A DNA stretch of 64,000 bases from Oceanobacillus iheyensis HTE831 (GTDB taxonomy: Bacteria; Bacillota; Bacilli; Bacillales; Amphibacillaceae), in contig NC_004193.1 of assembly GCF_000011245.1 (NCBI RefSeq), forward strand, positions 1,652,501-1,716,500, read 5' to 3'. Position numbers and translations under genes: made by a program. This document shows, in pieces, positions 18,308 through 28,550 of this stretch (its first letter is position 1; each line of letters begins with the position of its first letter). The notes beneath the pieces were generated by a model. It made no database searches and was not told the origin of the DNA. It saw nothing but the letters and a program-made list of their open reading frames with translations.

Positions 18308-20911
18308 ATGGCAAAGCTCACGCCGATGATGGAACAATACATACAAATAAAGAACGAATATAAAGATGCTTTTCTTTTTTATAGACTAGGTGATTTCTAT
18401 GAACTATTCTATGAGGATGCTACACGTGCAGCACAAGAATTAGAGATTACCTTAACAAAGAGAGCAGGTGGCAAAGGGGACCCTATTCCAATGTGTGGAG
18501 TGCCTTATCATTCTGCTGAAAATTATATAAAGACACTTATCGATAGAGGATATAAGGTAGCGATATGTGAACAGGTGGAAGACCCTAAAACAGCTAAGGG
18601 AGTTGTTAAAAGGGAAGTAGTTCAAATGATAACACCTGGAACGGTTATGGAAAGTACCATGTTAACTGATGGAGAAAATAACTATATTGGTAGTCTATCT
18701 CATTTTCAAGATGGTTCTTATGTCATCGTATATAACGATTTATCTACTGGTGAGAATCGTTTAGCATTTATTAATGATGGATGGGATGCTGTCATTCATG
18801 AATTTTATAATCAACCAATCAAGGAGATTGTTATCTCAAGCAATCTTCCAGAAGAACTGCAAATTCAATTAAAAGAACGTTTGAATGTCACCTTGTCTTA
18901 TCAAGATGAAGTTACCTTTAATGCAGAGTTTCGTGAATTAAGTGAGAACCTAAATGACGAGAGATTGATGAAAGCATTTAGTAGATTATTGAACTATATC
19001 CAAACGACACAAAAAAGATCATTACATCATTTGCAAAAAGCAGAAGTGATCGAATTAAAAAAGTATATGAGTCTTGATATGTACTCCAAAAGAAATCTTG
19101 AATTAACGGAGACGATCATGAAAAAATCAAAACATGGCAGTCTTCTGTGGGTACTCGATAAAACTGTAACAGCAATGGGAGCAAGGACTTTGAAAAAGTG
19201 GTTAGAGCGGCCGTTGTTAAGTAAGCAGAAGATAAATGAACGATTAGAAGTGGTACAAGGTTTTTATGATGGTTTTATGGAGAGAGAGAGTCTTCGTGAT
19301 TTATTAAAATCCGTATATGATCTGGAACGGCTTTCAGGACGTATTGCATTTGGCAATGTGAATGCCAGGGATTTAATCCAATTAAAACAGTCATTATCAC
19401 GGATTCCGGCAATACAAGAAACTTTAAGACAATTCGATCAGCCAGAAATTACAAGATTGGCAGAAATGCTCATTTATCCTGAACAGATGGTAGAATCTCT
19501 AGAAAAGAGTATTGTAGACGAACCTCCAATTTCTATAAAAGAAGGCTCATTGATCAAGGAAGGATACCATGATCAATTAGATACGTACAGAGATGCTTCT
19601 AGAAATGGGAAGAAATGGATAGCCCAATTAGAACATCAAGAACGCGAAGAGACGGGTATACGTTCTTTAAAGGTCGGCTACAATCGGGTGTTTGGCTATT
19701 ATATAGAAATAACGAAGCCGAATCTTCATTTGTTACCTGAAGGACGTTATGAACGAAGACAAACATTAACGAATGCTGAACGCTTTGTAAATGAAGAACT
19801 GAAAGAAAAAGAGAAACTTATTTTAGAAGCGGAAGAAAAAAGTGTGGAACTTGAATATGATTTATTTATTCAAATAAGAGATCAGATTAAAGAAGAAATT
19901 CCTTTAATTCAACAATTAGCTCATATTATTAGCCAAATGGATGTTTTGCAAAGTTTTGCTACGGTAAGTGAATCGAATAATTATGTTCGCCCGGACTTTA
20001 ACGACGAACAGTTACAAGTCACTAAAGGGAGACATCCAGTAGTTGAACAAGTAATGAAGGATGGAACATTTGTCCCAAATGATGTTGTCTTTGACAAAAG
20101 TCAAAATATGCTCTTGATTACAGGACCAAATATGTCTGGTAAAAGTACGTATATGCGCCAAGTCGCATTAACTTCAATTATGGGACAAATTGGTTGCTTT
20201 ATCCCAGCAGAACAAGCTACGCTATGTGTATTCGATCAAATATTTACTAGAATTGGGGCTGCGGATGATTTAGTATCGGGTCAAAGTACCTTTATGGTAG
20301 AAATGTTAGAAGCTAGACATGCAATCTCTAATGCTACTGATCGAAGTTTAATATTATTAGATGAAATTGGAAGAGGAACAAGCACGTATGATGGTATGGC
20401 ACTAGCTCAAGCGATTGTAGAATATATTCATCATAACATAGCCGCAAAAACATTGTTCTCTACACATTATCATGAGTTAACAGCTTTAGAAGATTCTCTT
20501 CATCATTTAAAAAATATTCATGTACGTGCGGAAGAACATGAGGGTAATGTTGTATTTCTTCATCAAATAAAAGAAGGTGCAGCTGATCAAAGTTATGGTA
20601 TTCACGTAGCTAAATTGGCGGATTTGCCTAATGAACTTATTGAACGTGCTTCGGTAATCTTAGAAGAACTAGAAGATGATTCAAATAAAAAGCCTACTCC
20701 GACAAAAGATAAATTAGAGTCAGGTCAGCTCTCTTTCTTTATAGAAGAGTCAAATAAGAAAAAGGCAGAAATGCCTAAACAAGAGAAAACTCATAACAAT
20801 CAAGAACAGTCTGTTATTGAAGATTTAAAGAATGTTAATGTTCTGGATTTAACACCGTTAGAAGCAATGAATGAATTGTATCGCCTACAAAAAGGATTAA
20901 AGCAATATTAG
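18308..20911 (+). CDS. mutS: DNA mismatch repair protein MutS
   Basis: 867 residues. The mismatch-reading Phe-x-Glu is in [10 protein letters not shown] (FYE at residues 30-32). The ABC-type ATPase has Walker [10 protein letters not shown] near 605-612 and Walker [12 protein letters not shown] about 70 residues later. The C-terminus ([15 protein letters not shown]) fits the region used for dimerisation and beta-clamp contact. It binds mispairs and recruits MutL, the next gene, 13 bases downstream. Confidence 0.98.
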   Translation: MAKLTPMMEQYIQIKNEYKDAFLFYRLGDFYELFYEDATRAAQELEITLTKRAGGKGDPIPMCGVPYHSAENYIKTLIDRGYKVAICEQVEDPKTAKGVVKREVVQMITPGTVMESTMLTDGENNYIGSLSHFQDGSYVIVYNDLSTGENRLAFINDGWDAVIHEFYNQPIKEIVISSNLPEELQIQLKERLNVTLSYQDEVTFNAEFRELSENLNDERLMKAFSRLLNYIQTTQKRSLHHLQKAEVIELKKYMSLDMYSKRNLELTETIMKKSKHGSLLWVLDKTVTAMGARTLKKWLERPLLSKQKINERLEVVQGFYDGFMERESLRDLLKSVYDLERLSGRIAFGNVNARDLIQLKQSLSRIPAIQETLRQFDQPEITRLAEMLIYPEQMVESLEKSIVDEPPISIKEGSLIKEGYHDQLDTYRDASRNGKKWIAQLEHQEREETGIRSLKVGYNRVFGYYIEITKPNLHLLPEGRYERRQTLTNAERFVNEELKEKEKLILEAEEKSVELEYDLFIQIRDQIKEEIPLIQQLAHIISQMDVLQSFATVSESNNYVRPDFNDEQLQVTKGRHPVVEQVMKDGTFVPNDVVFDKSQNMLLITGPNMSGKSTYMRQVALTSIMGQIGCFIPAEQATLCVFDQIFTRIGAADDLVSGQSTFMVEMLEARHAISNATDRSLILLDEIGRGTSTYDGMALAQAIVEYIHHNIAAKTLFSTHYHELTALEDSLHHLKNIHVRAEEHEGNVVFLHQIKEGAADQSYGIHVAKLADLPNELIERASVILEELEDDSNKKPTPTKDKLESGQLSFFIEESNKKKAEMPKQEKTHNNQEQSVIEDLKNVNVLDLTPLEAMNELYRLQKGLKQY

Positions 20912-20924
20912 AGAGGGTGATATC

Positions 20925-22817
20925 ATGCCAATTATTCAAATGCCAGATGCACTCGCAAATAAAATCGCAGCTGGTGAAGTAGTGGAAAGGCCAGCTTCAG
21001 TGGTTAAAGAGCTATTAGAAAACAGTATAGATGCAGGTGCAACATGGATAAGAGTAGAAATAAAAGAAGCAGGACTGGAAGAAATTCGTATTACAGATAA
21101 TGGCGCTGGAATGGAAGAGGATGATGTAGAAAGAGCTTTTCTGCGACATGCAACGAGTAAAATTAAGAATGAATCCGATTTGTTCCATGTAAAAACACTT
21201 GGTTTTCGCGGAGAGGCTTTAGCAAGTATTGCGTCTGTCAGTAAATTATCGGCCCAAACCTCCCAAGGAGATCAAGCAGGTACTCTCTTGCAGTTAGAGG
21301 GTGGAAGTGTTAAACATCGTGGGAAAAGCGATGCAAGGCAAGGGACAGATATTACAGTCAGTGAATTATTCTATAACACACCTGCACGATTAAAATATAT
21401 GAAGAGCCTGCATACAGAATTAGGTCATATTTCTGATGTTTTAAATAGAATGGCATTAGCACATCCTGAGGTTCGGATAGAAGCTTTGCATAATGACAAA
21501 GGACTTATTAAAACAAATGGGAACGGAGATATTCTTCAGGTAATTTCGCAAGTGTACGGGATGAGTGTGGCAAAACAAATGCTGCCAGTTGATGTTAAAA
21601 CGCTCGATTATAGAGTGCACGGTTATATCGCTAAACCAGAAGTGACAAGGGCTTCTCGTAATTATATGTCAACCATTATTAACGGACGTTTTATACGAAA
21701 TATCGGATTAAATAAAGCAATATTACAAGGCTACCATACATTATTGCCTATTGGACGATCGCCGATTGTCGTACTCAATATCGAGATGGATCCGATTCTT
21801 GTGGATGTGAATGTACACCCTGCCAAACTAGAAGTTCGATTCAGTAAGGATAAAGAGCTTTTTACATCCATTGAAAGTATGATTCGAGATCGGTTTAGAG
21901 AGATTACACTTATTCCTAAGGTAGAGAAACAACCGGTGCAGAGGCAAAAATCAGAACAATCCTCTTTTCGATTTGATTCAAATAATCGTGAAAAACAACC
22001 CATTAACTCTGATTTTTCCCAGGATTCGCGCTCTATCATACGTGATCAAACAGAAAAATTTGATCTGCCTGAAACTCGAGATAAAATGATCAATCGTGAA
22101 ATAGAGCAACACGCCAATTTAGTTGATAACGATGAATCAGAGGTAACTGAAAAAGTATCGGTGGATATGTCAACATCTTCATTTGAAGCAGCACATGCTC
22201 CAAATCGAGAAGAGCAAACGAATACCATTGATAAACGTGTTCCGATGATGTATCCAATTGGACAATTGCAAGGAACTTATATTCTTGCTCAAAATGAAAA
22301 TGGGTTATTTATGGTTGATCAGCATGCAGCTCAGGAACGTGTGAAATACGAATTCTTTCGTAATAAATTAGGGAAACCGATGAACGAATCTCAGGAATTA
22401 TTGATACCAATGACATTTGATTTCGCTAAGCAAGAATCATTGTTCATTGAAAATCATAAAGAAGATCTCGAACAAGTTGGATTATTTTTTGAGGCTTTTG
22501 GCAATCAAACGTATGTCATCCGTTCGCATCCTACCTGGTTCCCAAAAGGATTTGAGGAGGAAGTTATCCGTGAGATGGTGGATCAAGTGATGAATGAATC
22601 CAAAATAAGCGTAGAGGGTATTCGAGAAGAAGCAGCTATTCTGATGTCTTGTAAACGCTCGATAAAAGCGAATCATTATTTAACTTCGGATGAGATGTAC
22701 CAACTTCTTGAAGATTTAAGAAATACAACGGATCCTTTTACTTGCCCACACGGAAGGCCGATTATCGTTCATTTTTCGACGTATGAATTGGAGAAGATGT
22801 TTAAACGTGTAATGTAG
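20925..22817 (+). CDS. mutL: DNA mismatch repair protein MutL
   Basis: 630 residues. The GHKL ATPase half has [22 protein letters not shown] and [10 protein letters not shown]. After a poorly conserved linker (about 340-440) comes the C-terminal endonuclease domain with [12 protein letters not shown] near 464, CKRSIKANH and CPHGRP near 606. These metal-site motifs mark a MutL that nicks DNA itself, as expected where MutH is absent. It follows mutS in one operon. Confidence 0.97.
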   Translation: MPIIQMPDALANKIAAGEVVERPASVVKELLENSIDAGATWIRVEIKEAGLEEIRITDNGAGMEEDDVERAFLRHATSKIKNESDLFHVKTLGFRGEALASIASVSKLSAQTSQGDQAGTLLQLEGGSVKHRGKSDARQGTDITVSELFYNTPARLKYMKSLHTELGHISDVLNRMALAHPEVRIEALHNDKGLIKTNGNGDILQVISQVYGMSVAKQMLPVDVKTLDYRVHGYIAKPEVTRASRNYMSTIINGRFIRNIGLNKAILQGYHTLLPIGRSPIVVLNIEMDPILVDVNVHPAKLEVRFSKDKELFTSIESMIRDRFREITLIPKVEKQPVQRQKSEQSSFRFDSNNREKQPINSDFSQDSRSIIRDQTEKFDLPETRDKMINREIEQHANLVDNDESEVTEKVSVDMSTSSFEAAHAPNREEQTNTIDKRVPMMYPIGQLQGTYILAQNENGLFMVDQHAAQERVKYEFFRNKLGKPMNESQELLIPMTFDFAKQESLFIENHKEDLEQVGLFFEAFGNQTYVIRSHPTWFPKGFEEEVIREMVDQVMNESKISVEGIREEAAILMSCKRSIKANHYLTSDEMYQLLEDLRNTTDPFTCPHGRPIIVHFSTYELEKMFKRVM

Positions 22818-22893
22818 CAGTATAAACTTACTCTTTTATGTCAAACCTAGGAACATTAAATTAATACATAGGTTAACATTTGGAGTGAGTGAC

Positions 22894-23337
22894 ATGGAAA
22901 ATCAACGGTTAATTAATTTTTTGAATCAATTACTTTCGAATTACTTCGTGTTATATGTAAAATTACATCGTTACCATTGGTTTGTAAAAGGTGTTCATTT
23001 CTTCACTTTGCACGATAAATTTGAAGAAATGTATGAACAAATTACTGTTCAATTGGATGAAATTGCAGAACGTATTTTAATGATCGGTGGAAAACCTTTA
23101 GCAACAATGGCAAAATATATTAAAGAGTCTACAATAGAAGAAGCAGCTGCAGATGATGAAGAAGCGGAGATTATTCAGCAATTAGTAAAGAATATCACTC
23201 AGTTAATCAGTGAAATCCAAGAAGAAGGATATGCACTTACAGAGGAGTTTCATGATCATCCTACAGAAGATTTGTTGACAAGTCTACATGCTGATTTAGA
23301 TAAAAAGAAATGGATGTTAGAATCCTATCAAAAGTGA
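22894..23337 (+). CDS. Dps/ferritin-like DNA-protection protein
   Basis: 147 residues from the ATG after TGGAGTGAG. It carries the Dps signature HRYHWFVKGVHFFTLHDKFEEMYEQ with the ferroxidase-site His, Asp and Glu residues, in a four-helix ferritin fold. Family role: oligomeric shells that oxidise and store iron and protect DNA from peroxide. It stands between mutL and miaA. The exact paralog (Dps or MrgA type) cannot be decided here. Confidence 0.88.
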   Translation: MENQRLINFLNQLLSNYFVLYVKLHRYHWFVKGVHFFTLHDKFEEMYEQITVQLDEIAERILMIGGKPLATMAKYIKESTIEEAAADDEEAEIIQQLVKNITQLISEIQEEGYALTEEFHDHPTEDLLTSLHADLDKKKWMLESYQK

Positions 23338-23359
23338 TGGGACATTTAGGGGAATGTAT

Positions 23360-24301
23360 ATGAAAGAAACTGTTATATCGATAGTCGGACCAACTGCAGT
23401 AGGAAAGTCACTACTAGGAATAGAAATGGCCAAGCGTTTTAATGGAGAAGTCATTAGTGGTGACTCTACTCAAGTATATAAAGGCATGGATATTGGCACT
23501 GCAAAAGTTACAAAAGAGGAAATGGATGGAATCATGCATCATATGATTGATATAATTTCTCCAGATGAATCCTTTTCAGTTGCTGATTTTCAATTACACG
23601 CGAAGAAATGTATTGATGACGTGTTAGGTAGAGGCAAACTTCCTATATTGGTTGGAGGTAGTGGGTTATATATACAAGCTGTTTTATATAATTATAACTT
23701 TTCAGAGCAACGTCGTGATGAGTCATTCACGAAAAAACTAGAAGAGATTATTGAAGAAGAAGGACCTAACCAATTATATACGAGACTAAAAGAAGTCGAT
23801 CCTGTACAAGCTGCAAAAGTTCATCCGAATAATCATCGTAGACTCATTCGTGCCCTTGAGGTTTATGAAACTACTGGAATGACTATGACAGAGTACCAAC
23901 AGCAGCAACAGCTTGAATCACCCTATCACCTAATCTTAATTGGTTTAGATATGGATAGGGATGTATTATATGATCGAATAAATCAACGCGTGGATCATAT
24001 GATTGATACTGGTTTAATAGAGGAAGTCAGGGATTTAATAGACCGAGGGTATGAAAACTGTCAATCTATGCATGCAATTGGGTATAAAGAAATTATCCAG
24101 CATATTTCTGGTAATCAACCGATGGAATACGCAATCGATGCTTTAAAGCAGCATTCTAGAAAATATGCAAAGCGACAGCTTACTTGGTTTCGAAATAAAA
24201 TGAATGTTCAATGGTACAAGATGGAACCGTCAATAATCGATGAAAAAATTGAATTTATTTTGAATGATTTAGCAGGAATTTTAGAAGAAAAATCGAATTA
24301 A
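23360..24301 (+). CDS. miaA: tRNA dimethylallyltransferase
   Basis: 313 residues from the ATG 6 bases after AGGGGA; an in-frame ATG at 23354 is the alternative. P-loop GPTAVGKS is near residues 10-17, with GDSTQVYKGMDIGTAK and GGSGLYIQAV further on. It transfers the isopentenyl group to A37 of tRNAs reading UNN codons; MiaB (15202) then methylthiolates it. hfq follows as in many bacteria. Confidence 0.96.
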   Translation: MKETVISIVGPTAVGKSLLGIEMAKRFNGEVISGDSTQVYKGMDIGTAKVTKEEMDGIMHHMIDIISPDESFSVADFQLHAKKCIDDVLGRGKLPILVGGSGLYIQAVLYNYNFSEQRRDESFTKKLEEIIEEEGPNQLYTRLKEVDPVQAAKVHPNNHRRLIRALEVYETTGMTMTEYQQQQQLESPYHLILIGLDMDRDVLYDRINQRVDHMIDTGLIEEVRDLIDRGYENCQSMHAIGYKEIIQHISGNQPMEYAIDALKQHSRKYAKRQLTWFRNKMNVQWYKMEPSIIDEKIEFILNDLAGILEEKSN

Positions 24302-24334
24302 TTATTATAGATAGAAAAGAGGAGGAACTTTCCC

Positions 24335-24559
24335 ATGGCTCAATCCGTTAATATTCAAGATCAGTACTTAAATCAGCTAAGAAAGAATCATATTTCCGTT
24401 ACTGTATTTTTAACAAATGGATTTCAATTACGAGGCTTAGTAAAAGCATTTGATAATTTTACAGTTTTATTAGAAACGGATGGAAAACAGCAGCTTATCT
24501 TTAAGCATGCTATATCCACGTTCTCACCGGTTAAAAATGTTTCACTCGATAAAGAATAA
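24335..24559 (+). CDS. hfq: RNA chaperone Hfq
   Basis: 74 residues with both Sm motifs: [20 protein letters not shown] and the C-terminal KHAIS. It forms a hexameric ring that binds A- and U-rich RNA. GAGGAGG lies upstream of the ATG. The gene is intact, but its terminator has been split by an IS element beginning 23 bases after the stop codon. Confidence 0.96.
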   Translation: MAQSVNIQDQYLNQLRKNHISVTVFLTNGFQLRGLVKAFDNFTVLLETDGKQQLIFKHAISTFSPVKNVSLDKE

Positions 24560-24618
24560 TGAAAAAGCCAGCAGCGATAAAGTGAACTGACCTAGTAATA
24601 TGAGACAAGAAAAAGCAC

Positions 24619-25473
24619 CTATGCTGCCTTTTCCCTGAATTGAACAGGGGAGAGGCAGTTTAATTTTGAAAACGGTCGTATATAATTGTAATAATACATG
24701 TACGATTCCACTTTTTCTAGTACAATAGAATTTGTAAGACGCATCTTTTGATGTGTGTAGAATTCTTCTGACTTTATGGTGGAGTGGAAGGATTCAATGA
24801 CGGCATTATCAAAGCAATTGCCTTTGCGGGACATGCTTGTGATAATGCCTTTTTCTTCTGCTAAACCTTGAAAAGCATACGATGTGTATTGTGATCCCTG
24901 ATCACTGTGAAGAATCAGTCCTTTCGTTTCACGTCCATTACATGCTGTTTTCAATGTATCTAATACGAGTTCTACCCCTTGGGTATGGCTAACTTGATAA
25001 GCAACAATCTCGTTATTATACAAATCCATAATCGTTGATAGATACATTATTGATTCTCCAAAAGGCAAGTAGGTAATGTCGGTAACCCACTTTTGGTTTG
25101 GGCTTTCTGCCTTGAAATTCTGTTCCAATAAGTTAGGTACAACACATTTACTTTCGCCTGCGATCTTTGATTTTCTTTTTGGTTTGACGCGACATTGAAT
25201 CTTATACTTTTGCATGATTCGTTGAACCGTATTTCGATTCACAAGAATATGATGATCCCCTTTCAACATCTTCTTAACCATTCGATGGCCAACACGGTAT
25301 TTTAAAGATTGACAAATATCGATAATAAGTTGTTCTAGCTCTGTTGGTTCCCAGGATTTTTGAACCCAACGATAATAGGTAGCTCTTGGTACCCCTATAC
25401 ACTCACAAATCAGTTTTACAGGGTATTGCTTCTTTAACGAATTAACAAGTTGAATTACTATTTCCGGCTCCAA
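24619..25473 (-). CDS. IS3-family transposase OrfB (DDE catalytic subunit)
   Basis: 284 residues from a TTG immediately after AAAGGAG. The integrase core has the acidic triad in WVTDITYL, LHSDQGSQY and the glutamate of NCFDNAVIESFHS. An HTH_21-like segment precedes it. In IS3 elements OrfB is usually made as an OrfA-OrfB fusion by -1 frameshifting. Here OrfB is in the -1 frame relative to OrfA and open for only about five codons before the OrfA stop; I see no classical A6G slippery heptamer there. Confidence 0.92.
   Translation of the reverse strand: MEPEIVIQLVNSLKKQYPVKLICECIGVPRATYYRWVQKSWEPTELEQLIIDICQSLKYRVGHRMVKKMLKGDHHILVNRNTVQRIMQKYKIQCRVKPKRKSKIAGESKCVVPNLLEQNFKAESPNQKWVTDITYLPFGESIMYLSTIMDLYNNEIVAYQVSHTQGVELVLDTLKTACNGRETKGLILHSDQGSQYTSYAFQGLAEEKGIITSMSRKGNCFDNAVIESFHSTIKSEEFYTHQKMRLTNSIVLEKVESYMYYYNYIRPFSKLNCLSPVQFREKAA
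24624..24667 (+). terminator. Hairpin with T-rich tail inside the IS left end
   Basis: CTGCCT (24624-24629) pairs with AGGCAG (24653-24658), with inner CCCTG/CAGGG, followed by TTTAATTTT. Read on the plus strand it could stop transcripts entering from hfq. Confidence 0.6.
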
Positions 25474-25496
25474 CTCCTTTCGATTTCCCGGTACTT

Positions 25497-25781
25497 TTAT
25501 AAAATTTGATTTTTAATTTCCAAATGGTTGACTTGCCTTTTTAATTGATCTATTTCACTTAATCCTTCAGGACCTTTACCAAAAGAATATTGTTTACCAA
25601 TAGGTTGTGACAATCGATGTTCTTCCCCGTCCCGATACCACTTCATCCATACTTTGATTTGAGTTACGTTACGAATCCCCAGTTCATTCATAATCTGTTT
25701 ATTGGTGTACTTTTTTGACAACTTCATTTCAATTACCTTACGTTTTATTTCTTCAGAATAGACATTTTTCCTTTCCCCCAT
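25497..25781 (-). CDS. IS3-family transposase OrfA (helix-turn-helix subunit)
   Basis: 94 residues with an N-terminal helix-turn-helix (EEIKRKVIEMKLSKKYTNKQIMNELG) and a C-terminal coiled coil (EIDQLKRQVNHLEIKNQ). It recognises the IS ends. GGAGGTG precedes the ATG. It ends 24 bases before the OrfB start. Confidence 0.9.
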   Translation of the reverse strand: MGERKNVYSEEIKRKVIEMKLSKKYTNKQIMNELGIRNVTQIKVWMKWYRDGEEHRLSQPIGKQYSFGKGPEGLSEIDQLKRQVNHLEIKNQIL

Positions 25782-25891
25782 GAGAAAAGCACCTCCTATA
25801 AGTCGTTATTATTATATACGACTCCGGGGGTGCTTTTTCCTCTGTCTCATTTAATTAGGTCTCTTCAAAAGCTGCTGGCTTTTTCATTTTG

Positions 25892-25926
25892 AATAATAAG
25901 CGAAGTCCTTGCTTATTATTAGTTTT
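25892..25926. terminator. Stem-loop between the IS/hfq terminator and the symporter operon
   Basis: AATAATAAGC (about 25892-25901) pairs with GCTTATTATT (25911-25920), followed on the plus strand by AGTTTTATAT. It may act on the plus-strand read-through or close the minus-strand operon ending at 25963. Confidence 0.55.
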
Positions 25927-25962
25927 ATATTGTATCAAATAGAAATGCCAACCTTGATAAAG

Positions 25963-26424
25963 TTATGTCTCTATTAGTTTATTCTTTACCGTTTGATTCG
26001 TTTTATTTGCATTCTTCACAAAGTGTCCAGATCCTAACCAAGCAGAAAGTGCGAATATTAAATAGATTGCTTGCGTGGCAAAAGCTCCTTGTAAGAATAC
26101 TTGTAATCCCATACCTAATCCTAGTGAAGGCACAACGATTAAAAATGTTCGAAAGATCCTCTCAAACCCTTTATCCGCAGGAAGGGGCCAAAGGCGCGAG
26201 TAAAATATCCCTAAGGCAACACCCAATCCAGTAACAACAAATAGTTGCAATAGTATAATCGGCGCAGGGAATGGCCAATCCATGATATAATGTCCAACCA
26301 AGTAAAATATCTCTAAAAACAATGTAATCCCAATTACTTTACGAAATGCTAACAGGTTCATCCATGGGTGTAGAAGAAAGAGAACTACCACTAATGCTCC
26401 TAATAATATTGTCCATACCATCAT
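25963..26424 (-). CDS. Polytopic membrane protein of unknown function
   Basis: 153 residues with four or five hydrophobic helices and short charged loops, ending in a Lys/Asn-rich tail. I do not recognise the family. GGAAGGAGG precedes the ATG. It is the last gene of a minus-strand operon with the small and large subunits of a sodium:solute symporter, separated by 28 bases from the large subunit. That suggests an accessory role in transport, which is inference only. Confidence 0.75.
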   Translation of the reverse strand: MMVWTILLGALVVVLFLLHPWMNLLAFRKVIGITLFLEIFYLVGHYIMDWPFPAPIILLQLFVVTGLGVALGIFYSRLWPLPADKGFERIFRTFLIVVPSLGLGMGLQVFLQGAFATQAIYLIFALSAWLGSGHFVKNANKTNQTVKNKLIET

Positions 26425-26452
26425 TTTTCCTCCTTCCTATAAATAATTAGTA

Positions 26453-28156
26453 TTACTTATCCTCTTTTGTAGCAGCTATTTCTTCTTCGTCTATTTCAGG
26501 AGCACGAACATTTTCTATTAACTGTTGAATTTCAATAGGAGGAGCTTGTGTATTTCTAGAGACAATAAAACCGACTGTAAAGTTCAATAACATTCCAATT
26601 ACACCTACGCCCTGAGCATTAATTCCAAAGAAATTCTCAATGATTGGCCCATCGGTTCCAAATATAGATTCAGATAAGATCAAACCAATAGTGATTAATG
26701 TAAACGTTAATCCGGTTAGGATACCTGCAATTGCACCTTCTTTATTCATTCGTTTATCAAATATACCCGTAAGTATTACTGGGAATAAGCTTGCTGCACC
26801 TAATCCGAAGGCAAGTGCTACAACTTCCCCTGCAAAACCCGGTGGTCGAATTCCTACATAGGCAGCAATTAATAATGCAACAAATAAGGTAATTCTACCT
26901 ACTCGAAGACGCTGCTTCTCTGATGCTTCCTGATTAAATATTCGGTAGTAAATATCATGTGAAACAGCACTAGTCATTGTTATAAGTAGGCCTGAAGCTG
27001 TTGAAAGGGCAGCTGCCAGTCCTCCTGCAGCAACTAATGCAATAACAAAAGGTGCTAGATTTGCAACCTCTGGAGTGGATAATACGATAATGTCACCATC
27101 AATGACTACTTCATTATCTGGTCCACTCGTAAAATTAATCATACCGTCATCATCCAAATCATTGAACTGTAATAGTCCGGTAGTTTCCCATTTATTAACC
27201 CATTCAATGTTTTGTACTTCTTCAAGTGGTTCGTCTGCAATCGTACTTATTAGATTATATTTGGCAAATGCACCAACTGCAGGGGCAGTTAGATAAAGTA
27301 AAGCGATGAATGCAATTGCCCAAACCGCAGACCATCTTGCAGATCGCACACTCTTAACTGTATAGAAACGTACAATAACATGGGGGAGTCCAGCAGTTCC
27401 AGCCATTAATGCTAGTGTAATCATAAATACATTGAGTAAGGATAAGTTAGTAAAAGGCTCCATATATTCATTCATACCCAAATCAACCTGGATTTGACCT
27501 AATCTCTCCACAATGTCACTTCCAATTAACGAGATTTGTGGAATTGGATTACCAGTCAATTGGAAAGAAATTGCGATAGCAGGGATTAAAAAAGCAATGA
27601 TGATGACAAAGTATTGTACTGCTTGTGTCCAGGTGACACCTTTCATTCCTCCTAATAAAGAGAAGAACCCAACGATAGCCATTCCAATGAGCACACCTAC
27701 AATAATATCCACTTGCAAATAGCGACTAAATACAATTCCAACTCCACGCATTTGTCCAGATATATACGTCAAAGAAATAAATATCGTCGCAATCGCAGCA
27801 ACTGCACGGGCACTGTTAGAGTAAAAACGATCCCCAATAAAATCAGGTACAGTAAATTTACCGAACTTGCGTAGATATGGAGCCAAAAGTAGGGCTAGTA
27901 ATACGTAGCCGCCGGTCCATCCCATCAAATAAATTGTTCCATCGTATCCTAGAAAGGCTACTAAACCAGCCATGGAGATAAATGATGCAGCTGACATCCA
28001 GTCTGCTGCAATTGCTGCGCCATTAGCTACGGTTGGAACATTTTGTCCAGCGACATAAAAACTTGAAGTATCACGTACACGAGACCACCATCCGATAGCC
28101 GTATAAATAATAAATGTGATAAGGACTAATCCAATAGTAATTGCTTCTACACTCAA
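26453..28156 (-). CDS. Sodium:solute symporter, large subunit (SSS family, VC_2705-like)
   Basis: 567 residues with about 13 transmembrane helices. Start region MSVEAITIGLVLITFIIYTAIGWWSR and GQNVPTVANGAAIAADWMSAASF show the SSS core. It carries the extra soluble insert near 300-350 seen in the subfamily that works with a DUF4212 partner, and that partner gene lies directly upstream. Substrates in this group are probably small organic acids such as acetate or propionate; I cannot assign one from sequence alone. Confidence 0.85.
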   Translation of the reverse strand: MSVEAITIGLVLITFIIYTAIGWWSRVRDTSSFYVAGQNVPTVANGAAIAADWMSAASFISMAGLVAFLGYDGTIYLMGWTGGYVLLALLLAPYLRKFGKFTVPDFIGDRFYSNSARAVAAIATIFISLTYISGQMRGVGIVFSRYLQVDIIVGVLIGMAIVGFFSLLGGMKGVTWTQAVQYFVIIIAFLIPAIAISFQLTGNPIPQISLIGSDIVERLGQIQVDLGMNEYMEPFTNLSLLNVFMITLALMAGTAGLPHVIVRFYTVKSVRSARWSAVWAIAFIALLYLTAPAVGAFAKYNLISTIADEPLEEVQNIEWVNKWETTGLLQFNDLDDDGMINFTSGPDNEVVIDGDIIVLSTPEVANLAPFVIALVAAGGLAAALSTASGLLITMTSAVSHDIYYRIFNQEASEKQRLRVGRITLFVALLIAAYVGIRPPGFAGEVVALAFGLGAASLFPVILTGIFDKRMNKEGAIAGILTGLTFTLITIGLILSESIFGTDGPIIENFFGINAQGVGVIGMLLNFTVGFIVSRNTQAPPIEIQQLIENVRAPEIDEEEIAATKEDK

Positions 28157-28170
28157 ATTAAAAACCCCCT

Positions 28171-28473
28171 TTATTTCTGTGATTGTTTCTCATTTTTCAG
28201 TGAGTCTAAGTATTCTTTATCTAATCGATCCATTCGAATGGCGTATATCAAAATTAATAATATAAAAACTAAAATGGCTCCTTGCTGAGAAATCCAAAAG
28301 GAAAGTGATACCCCAAAGAAAGGTACATTACTTAAAGGATCTGCAAGTAAGACGCCGCCACCAAAACCAACAATGGCCCAGACAGAAAGCAGAATGGTAA
28401 TGAGTTTTACATTTTTCTTCCAGTATTTCTGTTGTTTATCATCTAATGTTTGGTAATTTTGCTTATTCTCCAA
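28171..28473 (-). CDS. DUF4212 protein, sodium:solute symporter small subunit
   Basis: 100 residues with two transmembrane helices; the family core KYWKKNVKLITILLSVWAIV and a GVSLSFWISQQGAI segment are present. It starts at a TTG 8 bases after AAGGAGGG. Members of this family are found next to VC_2705-type symporters and are presumed to be a small subunit. The large subunit begins 14 bases downstream. Confidence 0.88.
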   Translation of the reverse strand: MENKQNYQTLDDKQQKYWKKNVKLITILLSVWAIVGFGGGVLLADPLSNVPFFGVSLSFWISQQGAILVFILLILIYAIRMDRLDKEYLDSLKNEKQSQK

Positions 28474-28521
28474 TATTAATCCCTCCTTGATATATGATAA
28501 GCGTTAAATAGCCTCCTCTCC

Positions 28522-28543
28522 AATGTAAGTAAACGCTTACATT
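28522..28543. promoter_or_regulatory. Dyad overlapping a cre-like site before the symporter operon
   Basis: AATGTAAG (28522-28529) and CTTACATT (28536-28543) are perfect inverted arms. The inner AGTAAACGCTTACA (28528-28541) differs at the first base from a symmetric cre (TGTAAACGCTTACA). It lies about 50 bases before the DUF4212 start, after the upstream gene's terminator. It could bind CcpA or the neighbouring LytT-type regulator. Confidence 0.6.
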
Positions 28544-28550
28544 ATTCAAA

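Larger units (their letters stand above)
24583..25867 (-). mobile_element. Complete IS3-family insertion sequence, 1285 bp
   Basis: The ends begin TG and end CA, with imperfect terminal repeats: left TGAACTGACCTAG..., right (complement) TGAAGAGACCTAA..., 20 of 25 bases equal by hand. It is flanked by a 4-bp direct repeat AAAG at 24579-24582 and 25868-25871. It carries two overlapping-type transposase frames on the minus strand, both intact. It sits in the loop of the hfq terminator. Confidence 0.93.
24562..25884 (+). terminator. hfq intrinsic terminator split by an IS insertion
   Basis: The left arm AAAAAGCCAGCAG is at 24562-24574 and the right arm CTGCTGGCTTTTT at 25872-25884. Removing the element and one copy of the AAAG duplication restores a perfect 13-bp stem with loop CGATAAAG and a T-tract. 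The intact terminator no longer exists in this sequence. Confidence 0.92.

Noticed and set aside
25480..25520. Classical A6G slippery site for OrfA-OrfB fusion
   Set aside because: The short overlap reads AAAAATCAAATTTTATAA; no tandem slippery codons fit the -1 shift convincingly.
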